Source of the DNA: Stutzerimonas stutzeri
GTDB taxonomy: Bacteria > Pseudomonadota > Gammaproteobacteria > Pseudomonadales > Pseudomonadaceae
Assembly (NCBI RefSeq): GCF_024448895.1
Contig: NZ_JAMOIC010000022.1
Coordinates: 1 to 64,000, forward strand
Direction of reading: 5' to 3'
Length of the DNA stretch: 64,000 nt
Shown: in pieces, positions 35,056-43,470 of the stretch
Layout: each line of letters begins with the position of its first letter
How positions within the stretch are numbered: position 1 is the first letter of the stretch
Notes under the pieces: model-generated
Databases searched by the model: none
What the model saw: only the letters and a program-made list of their open reading frames with translations
Told to the model about the DNA's origin: nothing
Position numbers and translations under genes: made by a program

Positions 35056-37454
35056 CAGACTGCGCTCGCTTCGGCGATGGCGCTGAGAACCTTGCTGGCG
35101 AGCTGCTCTTCACGGAACGGCTTCTGGATGATCGTCGAACTGCCCATACCCAGTTCGCCCAGTTCGGCATAGCCGGTGATGAACACCACCGGCAATTTCG
35201 GATAGCGGGACAGGACGGCGCGCGCCAGCTCCCCGCCGTTCATGCCTGGCATCGCAAAATCGGCGAGCAGCAGGTCCACGCGAGTGCCTTCAGCCAGCAT
35301 CTGCAGCGCCAGTCGACCGCTGTCGGCCTGAATCACCGAATAACCGAGATTGGCCAGCATCTGTGCGGTTACCTCTCGCACGCTGTTGTCGTCGTCGACC
35401 AGCAGTACCGTATTGGAGGTATCGCCCATGGGAGTGCCTGGATCGAATTCAGGCACCTTGACGGGTCGTTGCGGTGCCTGCGCGCGGGGCAGATAGACCT
35501 TCACCGTTGTCCCTACATCCACCTCGGACTCGATGCAGGCGCCGCCACCGGACTGTTTGGCGAAACCAAATACCTGTGCCAGGCCGAGCCCTGAGCCTTT
35601 GCCCACTTCCTTGGTGGTGAAGAACGGCTCGAATGCCTTCTGCAGGACCTCAGCGCTCATGCCCGATCCGGTATCGCTGACGGACAGCACGACGTACTCG
35701 CCGGGCCCCGGCTCTTCCGCTCTCAGCGCAGGTTGAGTGATTACGGCATTTTCGGTGCGCAGAACCAAGCGACCGCTCGAGCCCATAGCATCGCGTGCGT
35801 TGATCGCCAGATTGAGGATGATCATTTCGATCTGCGTCGGATCCACCAGTGCGTGCCAGAGCCCGCCACAGGTATCCGTTTCGATAGTGACAGCGCCACC
35901 CAGGGTGCTGTGCAACAGGCTGAGCAGACCGACCAGCGTATCGTTGAGGTCGACGGCCTTGGGCGCCAGCTGCTGGCGGCGGGCAAACGCCAGTAACTGA
36001 CTGGTCAGCGTGGCGCCCCGTTCGCCCGATTCCTGAATGTACTGAAGTCGGCTCAGTGACTTTTCCACCGGCGCGCCGCGCTCCAGGTCGTTCTTCAGGA
36101 AGCTGGCACTGGTGAGGATGACGGTCAGCAGGTTGTTGAAGTCGTGGGCGACACCGGCGGTGAGTTGGCCGACCGCCTCCAGCCGTTGCATCTGCTGAAG
36201 CGTGGCCTCGATGCGCTCGCGCTCCTTGATCTGCTCGGTCAGCTCGCGGTTGGCCGCTGCGAGGCGATCCACCGCCGCGATTTCGCTGGTGATATCACGC
36301 GCGGCGGCATACAGCATTTCGGCTTCGGGAACGGCAGTCCAGGACAGCCAGCGATAGCTGCCGTCGCTGTGCTGCATTCGATTGACGAAGCGGTCGGTGA
36401 CGTTTCCGCGTCGAATCCGCTCGGTTTCTTCATAGGTCGCGTTGAGGTCATCAGGGTGGACCAGCGCCCAGAGCGGCTGATCGAGCAGCTTTTCCCGCGG
36501 CCAGCCCAGGGTGGTTTCCCATACCGGGTTCAGGGCCAGTACGCGCGTGTCGAAATGCATCACCGCAAGCAGGTCGCGGGACAGTTCCCAGGTGCGGTCG
36601 CGCTCGCGGGTCCGCGCTTCCACGCGCTCGCCAAGGGTTTCGTTCATGCGCTTGAGCGCTTCGGTGGCCAGCTTTTGTTCGGTGACATCCATCACCACGC
36701 CGATGAAGCGCTGACACACGCCTTTTTCGAAGAAGCCCTGGCCACGGGTTTCGACCCAGCGTATGCGGCCATCGTCGAACTGAATCCGGTAATCGACGGT
36801 GAAATCCTTGTCCCCGTCATGACTGATGGCGCCCCACAGCTCTTCCCGGATGCGCGGCAGGTCGTCCGGGTGGCACAGCGATTCGAAGACGCTGATATCC
36901 ACTGGCGCGTCATCGGACAGTGCGAACATCATGCGACAACGATGATCGAGGATCATCGAGCCGCTTTGTGGTTCGTAATCCCACATGCCCAGCCCCGCGG
37001 CATCGATCGCCAGCCGCGCGCGTACCTCGACTTCGCGCAAAGCCGTCTCGGCGCGCAAGCGGCCGCGACGCTCCTGCACCTCGCCCAGCGCGCGCTCGAC
37101 GGCCTTGGGCAGGAAGCCGAGGTTTTGCTTGAGTACGTAATCGACGGCGCCAGAGCGCATCATGTTGACGGCGTGCTCTTCGCCGAACACGCCGGAGAGA
37201 AAGATGAATGGCGTATCAGGTGCCAGTTGCGCGGCTTCCTGCAGTGCCTGGCTACCGGAATAACCGGGCAGGATGAAATCCGAAAGGATCAGGTCAAAAT
37301 TGCGTCGCTGTAGCGCCTCGCTGACGCCCGGCTGGTCATAGACCACTTCGACATCGATGGCATAGCCGCTTCGTTCGAGTGTCAGAAGCGCAAGCTCTGC
37401 GTCGTGGGGACTGTCTTCGATGAACAGGACGCTGATAGGTGTTGTCGCCGGCAT
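35055..37454 (-). CDS. Hybrid histidine kinase: receiver, two PAS, kinase, receiver
   Basis: Signalling protein of 799 residues. Domains in order: an N-terminal receiver with Asp59 (LILSDFILPG), PAS 1 (about 145-260), PAS 2 (about 290-395), HisKA with His437 (GVAHDFNNLLTVI), an HATPase domain (NLAINARDAM, SDTGSGM, GSGLGLAQVFG) and a C-terminal receiver with Asp732 (LLLADFAMPGMNG). No membrane segment is visible, so it is cytoplasmic. The ATG at 37454 is preferred over 37460 because AGGA lies 5 bp upstream. It sits between the phytochrome's response regulator and bphO, suggesting a role in the red-light pathway. Confidence 0.92.
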   Translation of the reverse strand: MPATTPISVLFIEDSPHDAELALLTLERSGYAIDVEVVYDQPGVSEALQRRNFDLILSDFILPGYSGSQALQEAAQLAPDTPFIFLSGVFGEEHAVNMMRSGAVDYVLKQNLGFLPKAVERALGEVQERRGRLRAETALREVEVRARLAIDAAGLGMWDYEPQSGSMILDHRCRMMFALSDDAPVDISVFESLCHPDDLPRIREELWGAISHDGDKDFTVDYRIQFDDGRIRWVETRGQGFFEKGVCQRFIGVVMDVTEQKLATEALKRMNETLGERVEARTRERDRTWELSRDLLAVMHFDTRVLALNPVWETTLGWPREKLLDQPLWALVHPDDLNATYEETERIRRGNVTDRFVNRMQHSDGSYRWLSWTAVPEAEMLYAAARDITSEIAAVDRLAAANRELTEQIKERERIEATLQQMQRLEAVGQLTAGVAHDFNNLLTVILTSASFLKNDLERGAPVEKSLSRLQYIQESGERGATLTSQLLAFARRQQLAPKAVDLNDTLVGLLSLLHSTLGGAVTIETDTCGGLWHALVDPTQIEMIILNLAINARDAMGSSGRLVLRTENAVITQPALRAEEPGPGEYVVLSVSDTGSGMSAEVLQKAFEPFFTTKEVGKGSGLGLAQVFGFAKQSGGGACIESEVDVGTTVKVYLPRAQAPQRPVKVPEFDPGTPMGDTSNTVLLVDDDNSVREVTAQMLANLGYSVIQADSGRLALQMLAEGTRVDLLLADFAMPGMNGGELARAVLSRYPKLPVVFITGYAELGELGMGSSTIIQKPFREEQLASKVLSAIAEASAV

Positions 37455-37524
37455 AACCATCCTGTCGCGGATATCACACTGCTCGAAAGGACGCTGCTTT
37501 CGAAAGGGTTGGGGCCGCGGCGTT

Positions 37525-38010
37525 TCAGCTCGGCTGTTCTTCGCCTTTGCGGTCTCGGCGCTGGCGCTGCAGCTTTAACGAGCCCGGTGGCGGTTCGTTA
37601 AGCACAGCCCAGAAAATACCCAGGTCGGAAATGGCCGTCACGAAATCTCGGAATTCGACCGGTTTGACCACATAAGCGTTCACCCCGAGTTCGTAGGCTT
37701 TCATCAGGTCCGGTTCTTCTCGCGAAGACGTCAGCATCACGACCGGGATACTGCGCAATTCGGTGGTTTCGCGAACCGTCTTGAGCACTTCCAGCCCGTC
37801 GATCTTGGGCAATTTTAGGTCCAGCAGGAGCACGGCTGGATTGCCGTCGGCGCGTTGGGCATGCTCGCCGCGACGCAGCAGGTAGTCCAGCGCCTCAGCA
37901 CCGTCACGCATGACGATTACGTCGTTGGCCAGCTGGCTGCGCTCGAGCGCCACCAGGGTCAGTTCGAGGTCTCGAGGATTATCCTCGACCAGCAGAATGG
38001 GTTTGAGCAT
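37525..38010 (-). CDS. Single-domain response regulator (Rcp1-like)
   Basis: The 161-residue protein is a lone receiver domain with acidic pocket (VEDNPRD), phosphoacceptor Asp64 (LLLDLKLPKIDG), Thr in VVMLTSSR, and Lys in YVVKPVEF, plus a short basic tail. There is no output domain. It follows the phytochrome gene by 13 bp, the arrangement of the cognate regulators of many bacterial phytochromes. A good AGGA site precedes the ATG. Confidence 0.93.
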   Translation of the reverse strand: MLKPILLVEDNPRDLELTLVALERSQLANDVIVMRDGAEALDYLLRRGEHAQRADGNPAVLLLDLKLPKIDGLEVLKTVRETTELRSIPVVMLTSSREEPDLMKAYELGVNAYVVKPVEFRDFVTAISDLGIFWAVLNEPPPGSLKLQRQRRDRKGEEQPS

Positions 38011-38023
38011 TTAGGGTCCTGTA

Positions 38024-40333
38024 CTAAATGGGAGTCGCATAGCTCAGTCTGGGCAACGAGAAGAAGAACGTCGCGCCCTGGTTGATTTCGCCGTTGGCCC
38101 AGACTTGTCCATCATGACGCTCGATGATCCGGCGTACGCTGGCCAGCCCGATGCCGGTGCCTTCGAATTCTTCCATCCGGTGCAGGCGCTGAAATACGCC
38201 GAACAGCTTGTTGGCGTATTGCATGTTGAAGCCCACGCCGTTGTCCCGGATGAAGACGATGATTTCCTCAGGCCGCTCTTCCGCGCCGATCTCGATGATC
38301 GCGTGTTCGCGTTTGCGGCTGTACTTGATGGCGTTGGATATGAGGTTGCGCAGCGCCATGTGGATGAAGGCAGCATCGGCCACCACGACTGGCATCGGGG
38401 CGACGCGCCATTCTATCTGCCGGCCTTCGCAATCCGGAGCCATCTCCTGACGAATGGATTCGACGAGCGCATGGAGATTGACGTCCGAAAGGCGCAAGGC
38501 TGCGCGACCCATCTGGGAGAAGCTCAGCAGGTTGTCGACCAGCGTGCCGGCAAAGCGCGCCGCGTCGCCGATGTTGTCGAGAAAGCGCAGCCCACGGTCG
38601 CTCAGTTTGCTGCCTTCGAGTTCGCCCAGCAGCTCGGTGTAGCCCGCGATGTGCCGCAGCGGCGCGCGCAAGTCGTGGGAAACGCTGTAGGAGAACGATT
38701 CCAGCTCTTTGTTGCTTTCGCGCAGTTCGCCGGCAAGCTGCGCCATTTCTTCGGCTTTGCGCAGGACGATACCCAACACCGCCGTGCGCAGTTCCAGAGC
38801 CCCGTCCAGTTCCACTTCCTGCCAGGGCTGAGCGAAACCGCGAACCGTCTCGCGCCAGCTGTCGAAGCTGTTGCGCGGCGAAAGCGCGCCGTGGCGGTCG
38901 ATCCGCTTGTCGGTCTGGCCTGCCCAGTCCACTGTCTTGACTTGCTCGCGGCGGAACCACAGCAGGTAATGCGGGTGCAGGCGTGAAATGGAGATCGCCA
39001 GCAGTCCGGCGCAATGCTCGGCCAACTCCGGCACAGCAAGGATGTCGCGGGAAACGCAGTCGCTGCTGAACACCAGGCGTTCAGGCTGCTGTGAAAGCCA
39101 TTGCGTCAGCCTGGTCAGCAATTCGGCTGGTGGCGTTTCGCCGATCACTTCATGGTGGTCGCCGGAAACGATGGCAGCGCCATAGGCACCTGCGAAGCCA
39201 AGCACTACGGAGGGCAGCGTCTTGAACCCTTCGATGACGCTGTCGCGATCGGCCATTGCCGACAACAGTTCGACGATCTGGCGACGCAACTCGAGTTTGC
39301 GCTGGGCCAGCACCGCTGCTTCTTTGGCTTCTATCTGCAGCGAGAGAATGCGACCGAGCAGCTCGCAGGCTGTGCGGGTCTGGTAGCTCACTGGCCGGGG
39401 TTCGGCGTCATGGCAGGAAATCATTCCCCAAAGCTGCCCCTGCACCACGATGGAAATCGACATGGAGGCGAGGGTGCCCATGTTGCGCATGTACTGCAGA
39501 TGGATCGGCGAGACGCTGCGCAGTGAGGCGAAGCTGAGGTCCAGCGGCTGACCCGTGGTGGGGCTCAGCACAGGAACCAGCGGGGAGGGCTGGTAGTTGG
39601 CATCCTGAATAACGCGAATCAGATTGTTGCAGTACAGCTGGCGCGCCTGGGGCGGGATGTCCGAAGCGGGAAAGCACAAGCCGAGATATCGTGGGTAGCC
39701 CTCATCAGCCTCTTCGGCAAGCACCAGACCGTTACCCTGGGCATCGAAGCGGTAGGCTTTGACGCGGCCGAACCCGGTGATGCGCTTGACCTCGCGTACC
39801 GCCAGTTTGCAGATCAGGTCCAGCTCCTGAGCCTCCTGCAACTGCACGACGAAGGTCCGCATCAACGGGTATAGGGTGTCGTATGCCTTGCTAGAGCTGC
39901 TAGCCGCCTCGAACTCGACGATCAGCTGACCCTTGTAGCGATGGGCCAAGAGGGCGAACGATGGGCGCTCACTGCTTTCGGGCAGGCTGAACTTGATGTC
40001 GCTGAGGTGAAACGGGTTGTGATCGTCGTCAGCCAGCAACGCCAGGCTTTCGGCAAAGCCGCAGGTGCCGATCAGTTCCGTCAGCGGTCGTCCGAGCAGG
40101 GAGTTTGCCTCGACACCCAACCATTGGGCGACGTTTTCGCTGGCCTGGATGACAGTCAGCTGCGGCTCCTGCAGTACCAACAGGAAGCCATGGGGCTGGA
40201 TACCACCGGGAATATGAATAGGCTCGTTGGCACACTGTGCCAACGCAGCCGCCAGCCGGTCGTGTTCTTCGATGGATTGCAAAATATCTCCTGCTTCGAA
40301 CTCGAGCGGCCGGTGTGACCTGCACGCGCTCAT
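38024..40333 (-). CDS. bphP: Bacteriophytochrome histidine kinase
   Basis: Red/far-red photoreceptor with a biliverdin chromophore. In the 769-residue form the biliverdin-binding Cys34 lies just before EPIHIPGGIQPHG; a PAS-GAF-PHY sensor follows, with PASDIP at 222-227 and the PHY tongue motif PRNSF at 486-490. HisKA has His553 (SYSVSHDLRAPL), and an HATPase domain follows (NLISNAIKYS, DNGVGFN, GTGIGLA). All key residues are present. The start is uncertain: ATG 40333 lacks a clear ribosome site, GTG 40381 is also open, and TTG 40282 has AGGAG 5 bp upstream and would put the Cys at residue 17, as in other Pseudomonas BphPs. Confidence 0.95.
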   Translation of the reverse strand: MSACRSHRPLEFEAGDILQSIEEHDRLAAALAQCANEPIHIPGGIQPHGFLLVLQEPQLTVIQASENVAQWLGVEANSLLGRPLTELIGTCGFAESLALLADDDHNPFHLSDIKFSLPESSERPSFALLAHRYKGQLIVEFEAASSSSKAYDTLYPLMRTFVVQLQEAQELDLICKLAVREVKRITGFGRVKAYRFDAQGNGLVLAEEADEGYPRYLGLCFPASDIPPQARQLYCNNLIRVIQDANYQPSPLVPVLSPTTGQPLDLSFASLRSVSPIHLQYMRNMGTLASMSISIVVQGQLWGMISCHDAEPRPVSYQTRTACELLGRILSLQIEAKEAAVLAQRKLELRRQIVELLSAMADRDSVIEGFKTLPSVVLGFAGAYGAAIVSGDHHEVIGETPPAELLTRLTQWLSQQPERLVFSSDCVSRDILAVPELAEHCAGLLAISISRLHPHYLLWFRREQVKTVDWAGQTDKRIDRHGALSPRNSFDSWRETVRGFAQPWQEVELDGALELRTAVLGIVLRKAEEMAQLAGELRESNKELESFSYSVSHDLRAPLRHIAGYTELLGELEGSKLSDRGLRFLDNIGDAARFAGTLVDNLLSFSQMGRAALRLSDVNLHALVESIRQEMAPDCEGRQIEWRVAPMPVVVADAAFIHMALRNLISNAIKYSRKREHAIIEIGAEERPEEIIVFIRDNGVGFNMQYANKLFGVFQRLHRMEEFEGTGIGLASVRRIIERHDGQVWANGEINQGATFFFSLPRLSYATPI

Positions 40334-40485
40334 TGGTGCCGACGGGGCTGTCAGGCGCTGCGTTTGGCAGGCATTGCGCACCAGGATCTTCGAGCGGCAA
40401 CCACTTTAGCGCGACTGCCACTGGCTAGCCAATGCAGGGGCTTGTATAAACGGCGCTTTCCTGACGACTGAGAGGGGGGACTGTC

Positions 40486-40893
40486 ATGGAAGAAGTGATC
40501 GAGCAACTGCGTGAACTCAATGAGCCGGTGCCCGTGCCGCTGGAATTGCCGGATGATGACCGGCTGGTCGAGGTGGAAGAGGAGCTGCTGATCAATCTGC
40601 CGTTCGGCCTGCGCGAGTTTCTGCTCCTGGTCAGCGATGTTGTCTACGGCCGCCTGGAGCCGGTCACCGCGGCGGATCCGCAATCGCATACTTATCTGCC
40701 AGAGGTCGCGGCCAATGCCTGGGATGCTGGCGTGGAGCGCGATCTGCTGCCGATCTGCCAGGACGGCCCGGACTTCTACGTCGTTGATCTGGAAGGGGAG
40801 GTCAAGCTGTTCGACGGCAGCGAGCACGAGATGACCGAGGAGAGCTGGGAATCGGTGTGGCATTGGGCGCGCGACGTTTGGCTGGAAAGTTGA
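40486..40893 (+). CDS. SMI1/KNR4 (SUKH) family protein
   Basis: Acidic 135-residue cytoplasmic protein with the SUKH-fold pattern: VEVEEELLINLPFGLREFLLLVSD near 28-51 (hydrophobic core then Gly-Leu), and a late DFYVVDLEGEVKLFDG strand region. Many members are immunity proteins against nuclease toxins, others have unknown housekeeping roles. No toxin gene is adjacent, so its job is open. A strong GAGGGGGG ribosome site lies before the ATG. It diverges from bphP. Confidence 0.8.
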   Translation: MEEVIEQLRELNEPVPVPLELPDDDRLVEVEEELLINLPFGLREFLLLVSDVVYGRLEPVTAADPQSHTYLPEVAANAWDAGVERDLLPICQDGPDFYVVDLEGEVKLFDGSEHEMTEESWESVWHWARDVWLES

Positions 40894-40957
40894 GCAGCCA
40901 GCTCAGAGGCGCCTGTCTATACGCGGCTAAGGCTTCTGCCCGGTGTCGGCGCTTTTC

Positions 40958-41359
40958 ATGGCGGCCGGCGGCGGGGTACAGCCGGTGGTGACGCTAGGCA
41001 ATCTGTTCATCTTTCTGCTGCTGATGACCGCTGCCGCCTGGTTCTGGCATTCCCACGGCATACGCGAGCGTGCCCTGACGGCGGTGCGTCGGCACTGCAA
41101 GAAGATGGATGTCGAGCTGCTGGACGGCAATGTTGCGTTCCGCCGGCTCGCGTTGATCCGCGACACGCGAGGCCAGCGCCGGTTTGCGCGCGTTTACGGG
41201 TTCGAATTCACCGTGACCGGTGATCAGCGGCACCAAGGCAGCATCGTCATGTTCGGCGGCCGCCCGGGGCCCATCGAAATGGACGCGCACCCTTACCGTG
41301 AGCCGCCTGAGCCAGGTCGCATCATTCAGATGGATGACTGGCGTCGGCGCGACGACTGA
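40958..41359 (+). CDS. DUF3301 family membrane-anchored protein
   Basis: Protein of about 133 residues with one N-terminal membrane helix (GNLFIFLLLMTAAAWFW) followed by a soluble domain (KKMDVELLDGNVAFRRLALI, VYGFEFTVTGDQRHQGSIVMFG split by charged turns). This pattern is the DUF3301 family of pseudomonads; function is unknown. The start could also be GTG 40985 or 40988, giving the shorter family N-terminus VTLGNLF. It converges on the CobW-type GTPase gene with a 9-bp gap. Confidence 0.78.
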   Translation: MAAGGGVQPVVTLGNLFIFLLLMTAAAWFWHSHGIRERALTAVRRHCKKMDVELLDGNVAFRRLALIRDTRGQRRFARVYGFEFTVTGDQRHQGSIVMFGGRPGPIEMDAHPYREPPEPGRIIQMDDWRRRDD

Positions 41360-41368
41360 GGCACTGCG

Positions 41369-42334
41369 TCAGAGTCGGCAGACCTGGATCGAGGCCGAGA
41401 GCATTTCGGCGTCCTGCGGATCGTTGAAGATCAGTTCAAGACGGGAATCCTTTCGCCATTCGCTAGGTTTGAATGCGAGCGCATCGCCGGCCAGCGCATT
41501 GGCTGAACACCAGCCCTCGGCTCCCTGCATGACCAACTTGGCGCGCCGCCAACCAAGGGCGCCAAGACGTTGTGCGAGCCGCTGAAGATCGAATCGCTGG
41601 CTTGGGTGCCATCGCCAGCCGATGCTCCATCCGTCATCGTTGCCCTGGCTCTGACAGAACGGTTGGGCCGGGTCCAGCCAGACGCCAGCGAGCGGCGGAC
41701 TCGTAACGGGCGGCAGAGCGGATTGCATGAGTTCTGGGCCGCCCGAAGATTCAAGCCCCGGTAGTTGGCCGATAGGCAGCTCACCCTGCTCGGTCCAGCG
41801 CAGCGGTATCAATGGCAATTCGGCGGCGATCCGCACGCGATCGGTCTCTGTCAGGCCCTCGCTCTTGTTCAGTAGCAGCAAACCGCTGAGTGGCAACGCC
41901 TGCAGCTGGCTGGCGGGCAACGCTTCGCCACGCGCCAGCGCAGCTGCGTCGAGTACGGTCACGCTTGGGCATAACGTGAGCACGCCGCGCCAGGGCGGGG
42001 CGGCCAGTTGCGAAAGCAGCTCTGCGGGATGGCCCAGGCCGGAGGGTTCGATCAGCAGGCGATCCGGCAGCGCTTTTCGCAGCAACCGGCTCAAGCCCAC
42101 CTGAAAAGGCACGCCGTTGACGCAACACAGGCAGCCACCGGCGACCTCGGCCAGGCTGACACCGGTGTCATCGGTGCTCAGGAGCGCGGCGTCCAGACCA
42201 ATCTGGCCGAACTCGTTGATCAGCACTGCCCAACGTTCGCCTGCGGGCTTTTGCGCCATCAACGAGCGAATCAGGCTGGTCTTGCCGGCGCCGAGGGGGC
42301 CACCAATGAGGTTAGTAGGTATTTGACTAAGCAT
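41369..42334 (-). CDS. CobW/COG0523 family metal-handling GTPase
   Basis: P-loop GTPase of the G3E group, whose members deliver metals (Zn, Co, Ni) to enzymes. The 321 residues have Walker A GGPLGAGKTS (11-20), the metal-binding CxCC in GGCLCCVNG (Cys68, Cys70, Cys71), and a NKSE guanine-specificity motif (LLLLNKSEG). The C-terminal domain is of CobW_C type. The start at 42334 is used because the upstream 54 codons are unlike the family. No Zur-type site was identified, so the metal is not assigned. Confidence 0.88.
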   Translation of the reverse strand: MLSQIPTNLIGGPLGAGKTSLIRSLMAQKPAGERWAVLINEFGQIGLDAALLSTDDTGVSLAEVAGGCLCCVNGVPFQVGLSRLLRKALPDRLLIEPSGLGHPAELLSQLAAPPWRGVLTLCPSVTVLDAAALARGEALPASQLQALPLSGLLLLNKSEGLTETDRVRIAAELPLIPLRWTEQGELPIGQLPGLESSGGPELMQSALPPVTSPPLAGVWLDPAQPFCQSQGNDDGWSIGWRWHPSQRFDLQRLAQRLGALGWRRAKLVMQGAEGWCSANALAGDALAFKPSEWRKDSRLELIFNDPQDAEMLSASIQVCRL

Positions 42335-42425
42335 CTGGCTATGGTGCGCATCCCGGCAGCCGGAGGAAAGCGATTTCACGGCCTGCATGCTAGAGTCCGC
42401 GGCGGACAGGTGAGGGTGATTCGAG

Positions 42426-42782
42426 ATGCGCGCTATAGGTTTTTTTCTGTTGGCTTTGGTCGTGGCTTCCGACGCATGGGCCGAGGGCTGCGTCATTCAC
42501 AGCCAGGATGATCGTATTGAAGTGAAGGTCTGTCAGCAGAACCGGACCATCCCTGCCGAGTTGTTCCGCTCGGGGTTCTGCCAGCCGGAACTGCCGGGCC
42601 AGGAAGTCGAAGTGACGTTTGTCGAGCAGTGTCCTGCTGGCGCATTTGGTGTCTGCCGCAACGCTCAGGTGTCGAATATGCCGTATCGGCAGGACATTCA
42701 TTATTACGGCGTCGCGTCGGATGCGAGGTTTCTGCAACCCGCCTGTGAGCAGACCAGCAGCGGTGAGTGGGCTGAAGAATAG
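42426..42782 (+). CDS. Small exported cysteine-rich protein
   Basis: The 118-residue product has a clear signal peptide (MRAIGFFLLALVVASDAWA, cleavage near 19-20). The mature part has six cysteines, enough for three disulfides, and the stretch RNAQVSNMPYRQDIHYYGVA. Similar exported proteins occur across Pseudomonas, sometimes loosely labelled NADH:ubiquinone oxidoreductase; nothing here supports an enzyme activity. It diverges from the CobW-type gene, and a parS site lies 10 bp after its stop. Confidence 0.72.
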   Translation: MRAIGFFLLALVVASDAWAEGCVIHSQDDRIEVKVCQQNRTIPAELFRSGFCQPELPGQEVEVTFVEQCPAGAFGVCRNAQVSNMPYRQDIHYYGVASDARFLQPACEQTSSGEWAEE

Positions 42783-42792
42783 GGCTCACGGG

Positions 42793-42808
42793 GGTTCCAC
42801 GTGGAACC
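42793..42808. promoter_or_regulatory. parS: parS site 4, perfect palindrome far from the parB cluster
   Basis: GGTTCCACGTGGAACC is a perfect 16-bp palindrome with the full parS core. It lies in the 31-bp gap between two convergent genes, about 36 kb from oriC and on the opposite side of it from the other three sites. Confidence 0.92.
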
Positions 42809-42813
42809 TCAGG

Positions 42814-43338
42814 CTAGTTTCGCGGTTTGAGCGTTCCGCAATCATCGCTCAGCCAACGTCCTCGTGACTGCATGCGGCTGCTGCCCTCCTGAGTGCCGGT
42901 CCGGTACTGGCTGTCGATTACGCTGACGACCTCCCGATCACTGATCAACCGGGTTTCGCCTGTCCCCTTCGCATCAGGACACTCAAAGCTGAATCGCCAC
43001 AGGCTGTCGGTTTGTTCACTGACCTCCTGACGACAGCCCGGCTCGTCCTGGAATGGCAACTCGCGGGATTTGACCTGCTCGGCGCTCAGGCACATGCGAA
43101 CACCGGCAGTGCCGAGTCCCACGCCCTGCGCAGCGAGCATGTCCTCCATCATCTTGCGCTGCTCGGGCGGCAAGGCCTTCATCTGCTCGACCATTTCCGC
43201 CATGCCCGGCATCTCGGTGCCGTTCAGTTGAATGTCATCGCTGCTCATTTCCCATAGCCCCGGGCGCATGTCCAGGGCAAAAGCCGGCGCTGCGGCTGCA
43301 AGCAACGCCGCCGTGCAGAGGTGCATGAGGTGGTTCAT
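42814..43338 (-). CDS. DUF3617 family exported protein
   Basis: A 174-residue protein with a signal peptide (HLCTAALLAAAAPAFA, cleavage near 20) and the DUF3617 start LDMRPGLWEM. Three cysteines (CLSAEQ, GCRQE, FECPDA) fall in the pattern of that family, with another near the C-terminus. Function is unknown; it is probably periplasmic. The ATG at 43338 has AGGAG 7 bp upstream, which decides the start over a longer frame to 43398. Confidence 0.82.
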   Translation of the reverse strand: MNHLMHLCTAALLAAAAPAFALDMRPGLWEMSSDDIQLNGTEMPGMAEMVEQMKALPPEQRKMMEDMLAAQGVGLGTAGVRMCLSAEQVKSRELPFQDEPGCRQEVSEQTDSLWRFSFECPDAKGTGETRLISDREVVSVIDSQYRTGTQEGSSRMQSRGRWLSDDCGTLKPRN

Positions 43339-43426
43339 CTTTGGACTCCTGAGGCTGTTACTCCCCAAGCCTAGTCCAGCTTCAGACTGTTGCAGCATGC
43401 TGAATGGAACATAGCTTTACGTTTAT

Positions 43427-43445
43427 GAGAAGCGTTAGCATTAGC
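43427..43445. promoter_or_regulatory. Fur-box-like site upstream of the second ECF sigma gene
   Basis: GAGAAGCGTTAGCATTAGC matches the 19-bp Fur consensus at 12 positions and lies 25 bp before the sigma-factor ATG. The placement and the iron-uptake genes downstream support Fur repression. Confidence 0.55.
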
Positions 43446-43470
43446 AACTCGAAAACGAAGGGCAACACTC

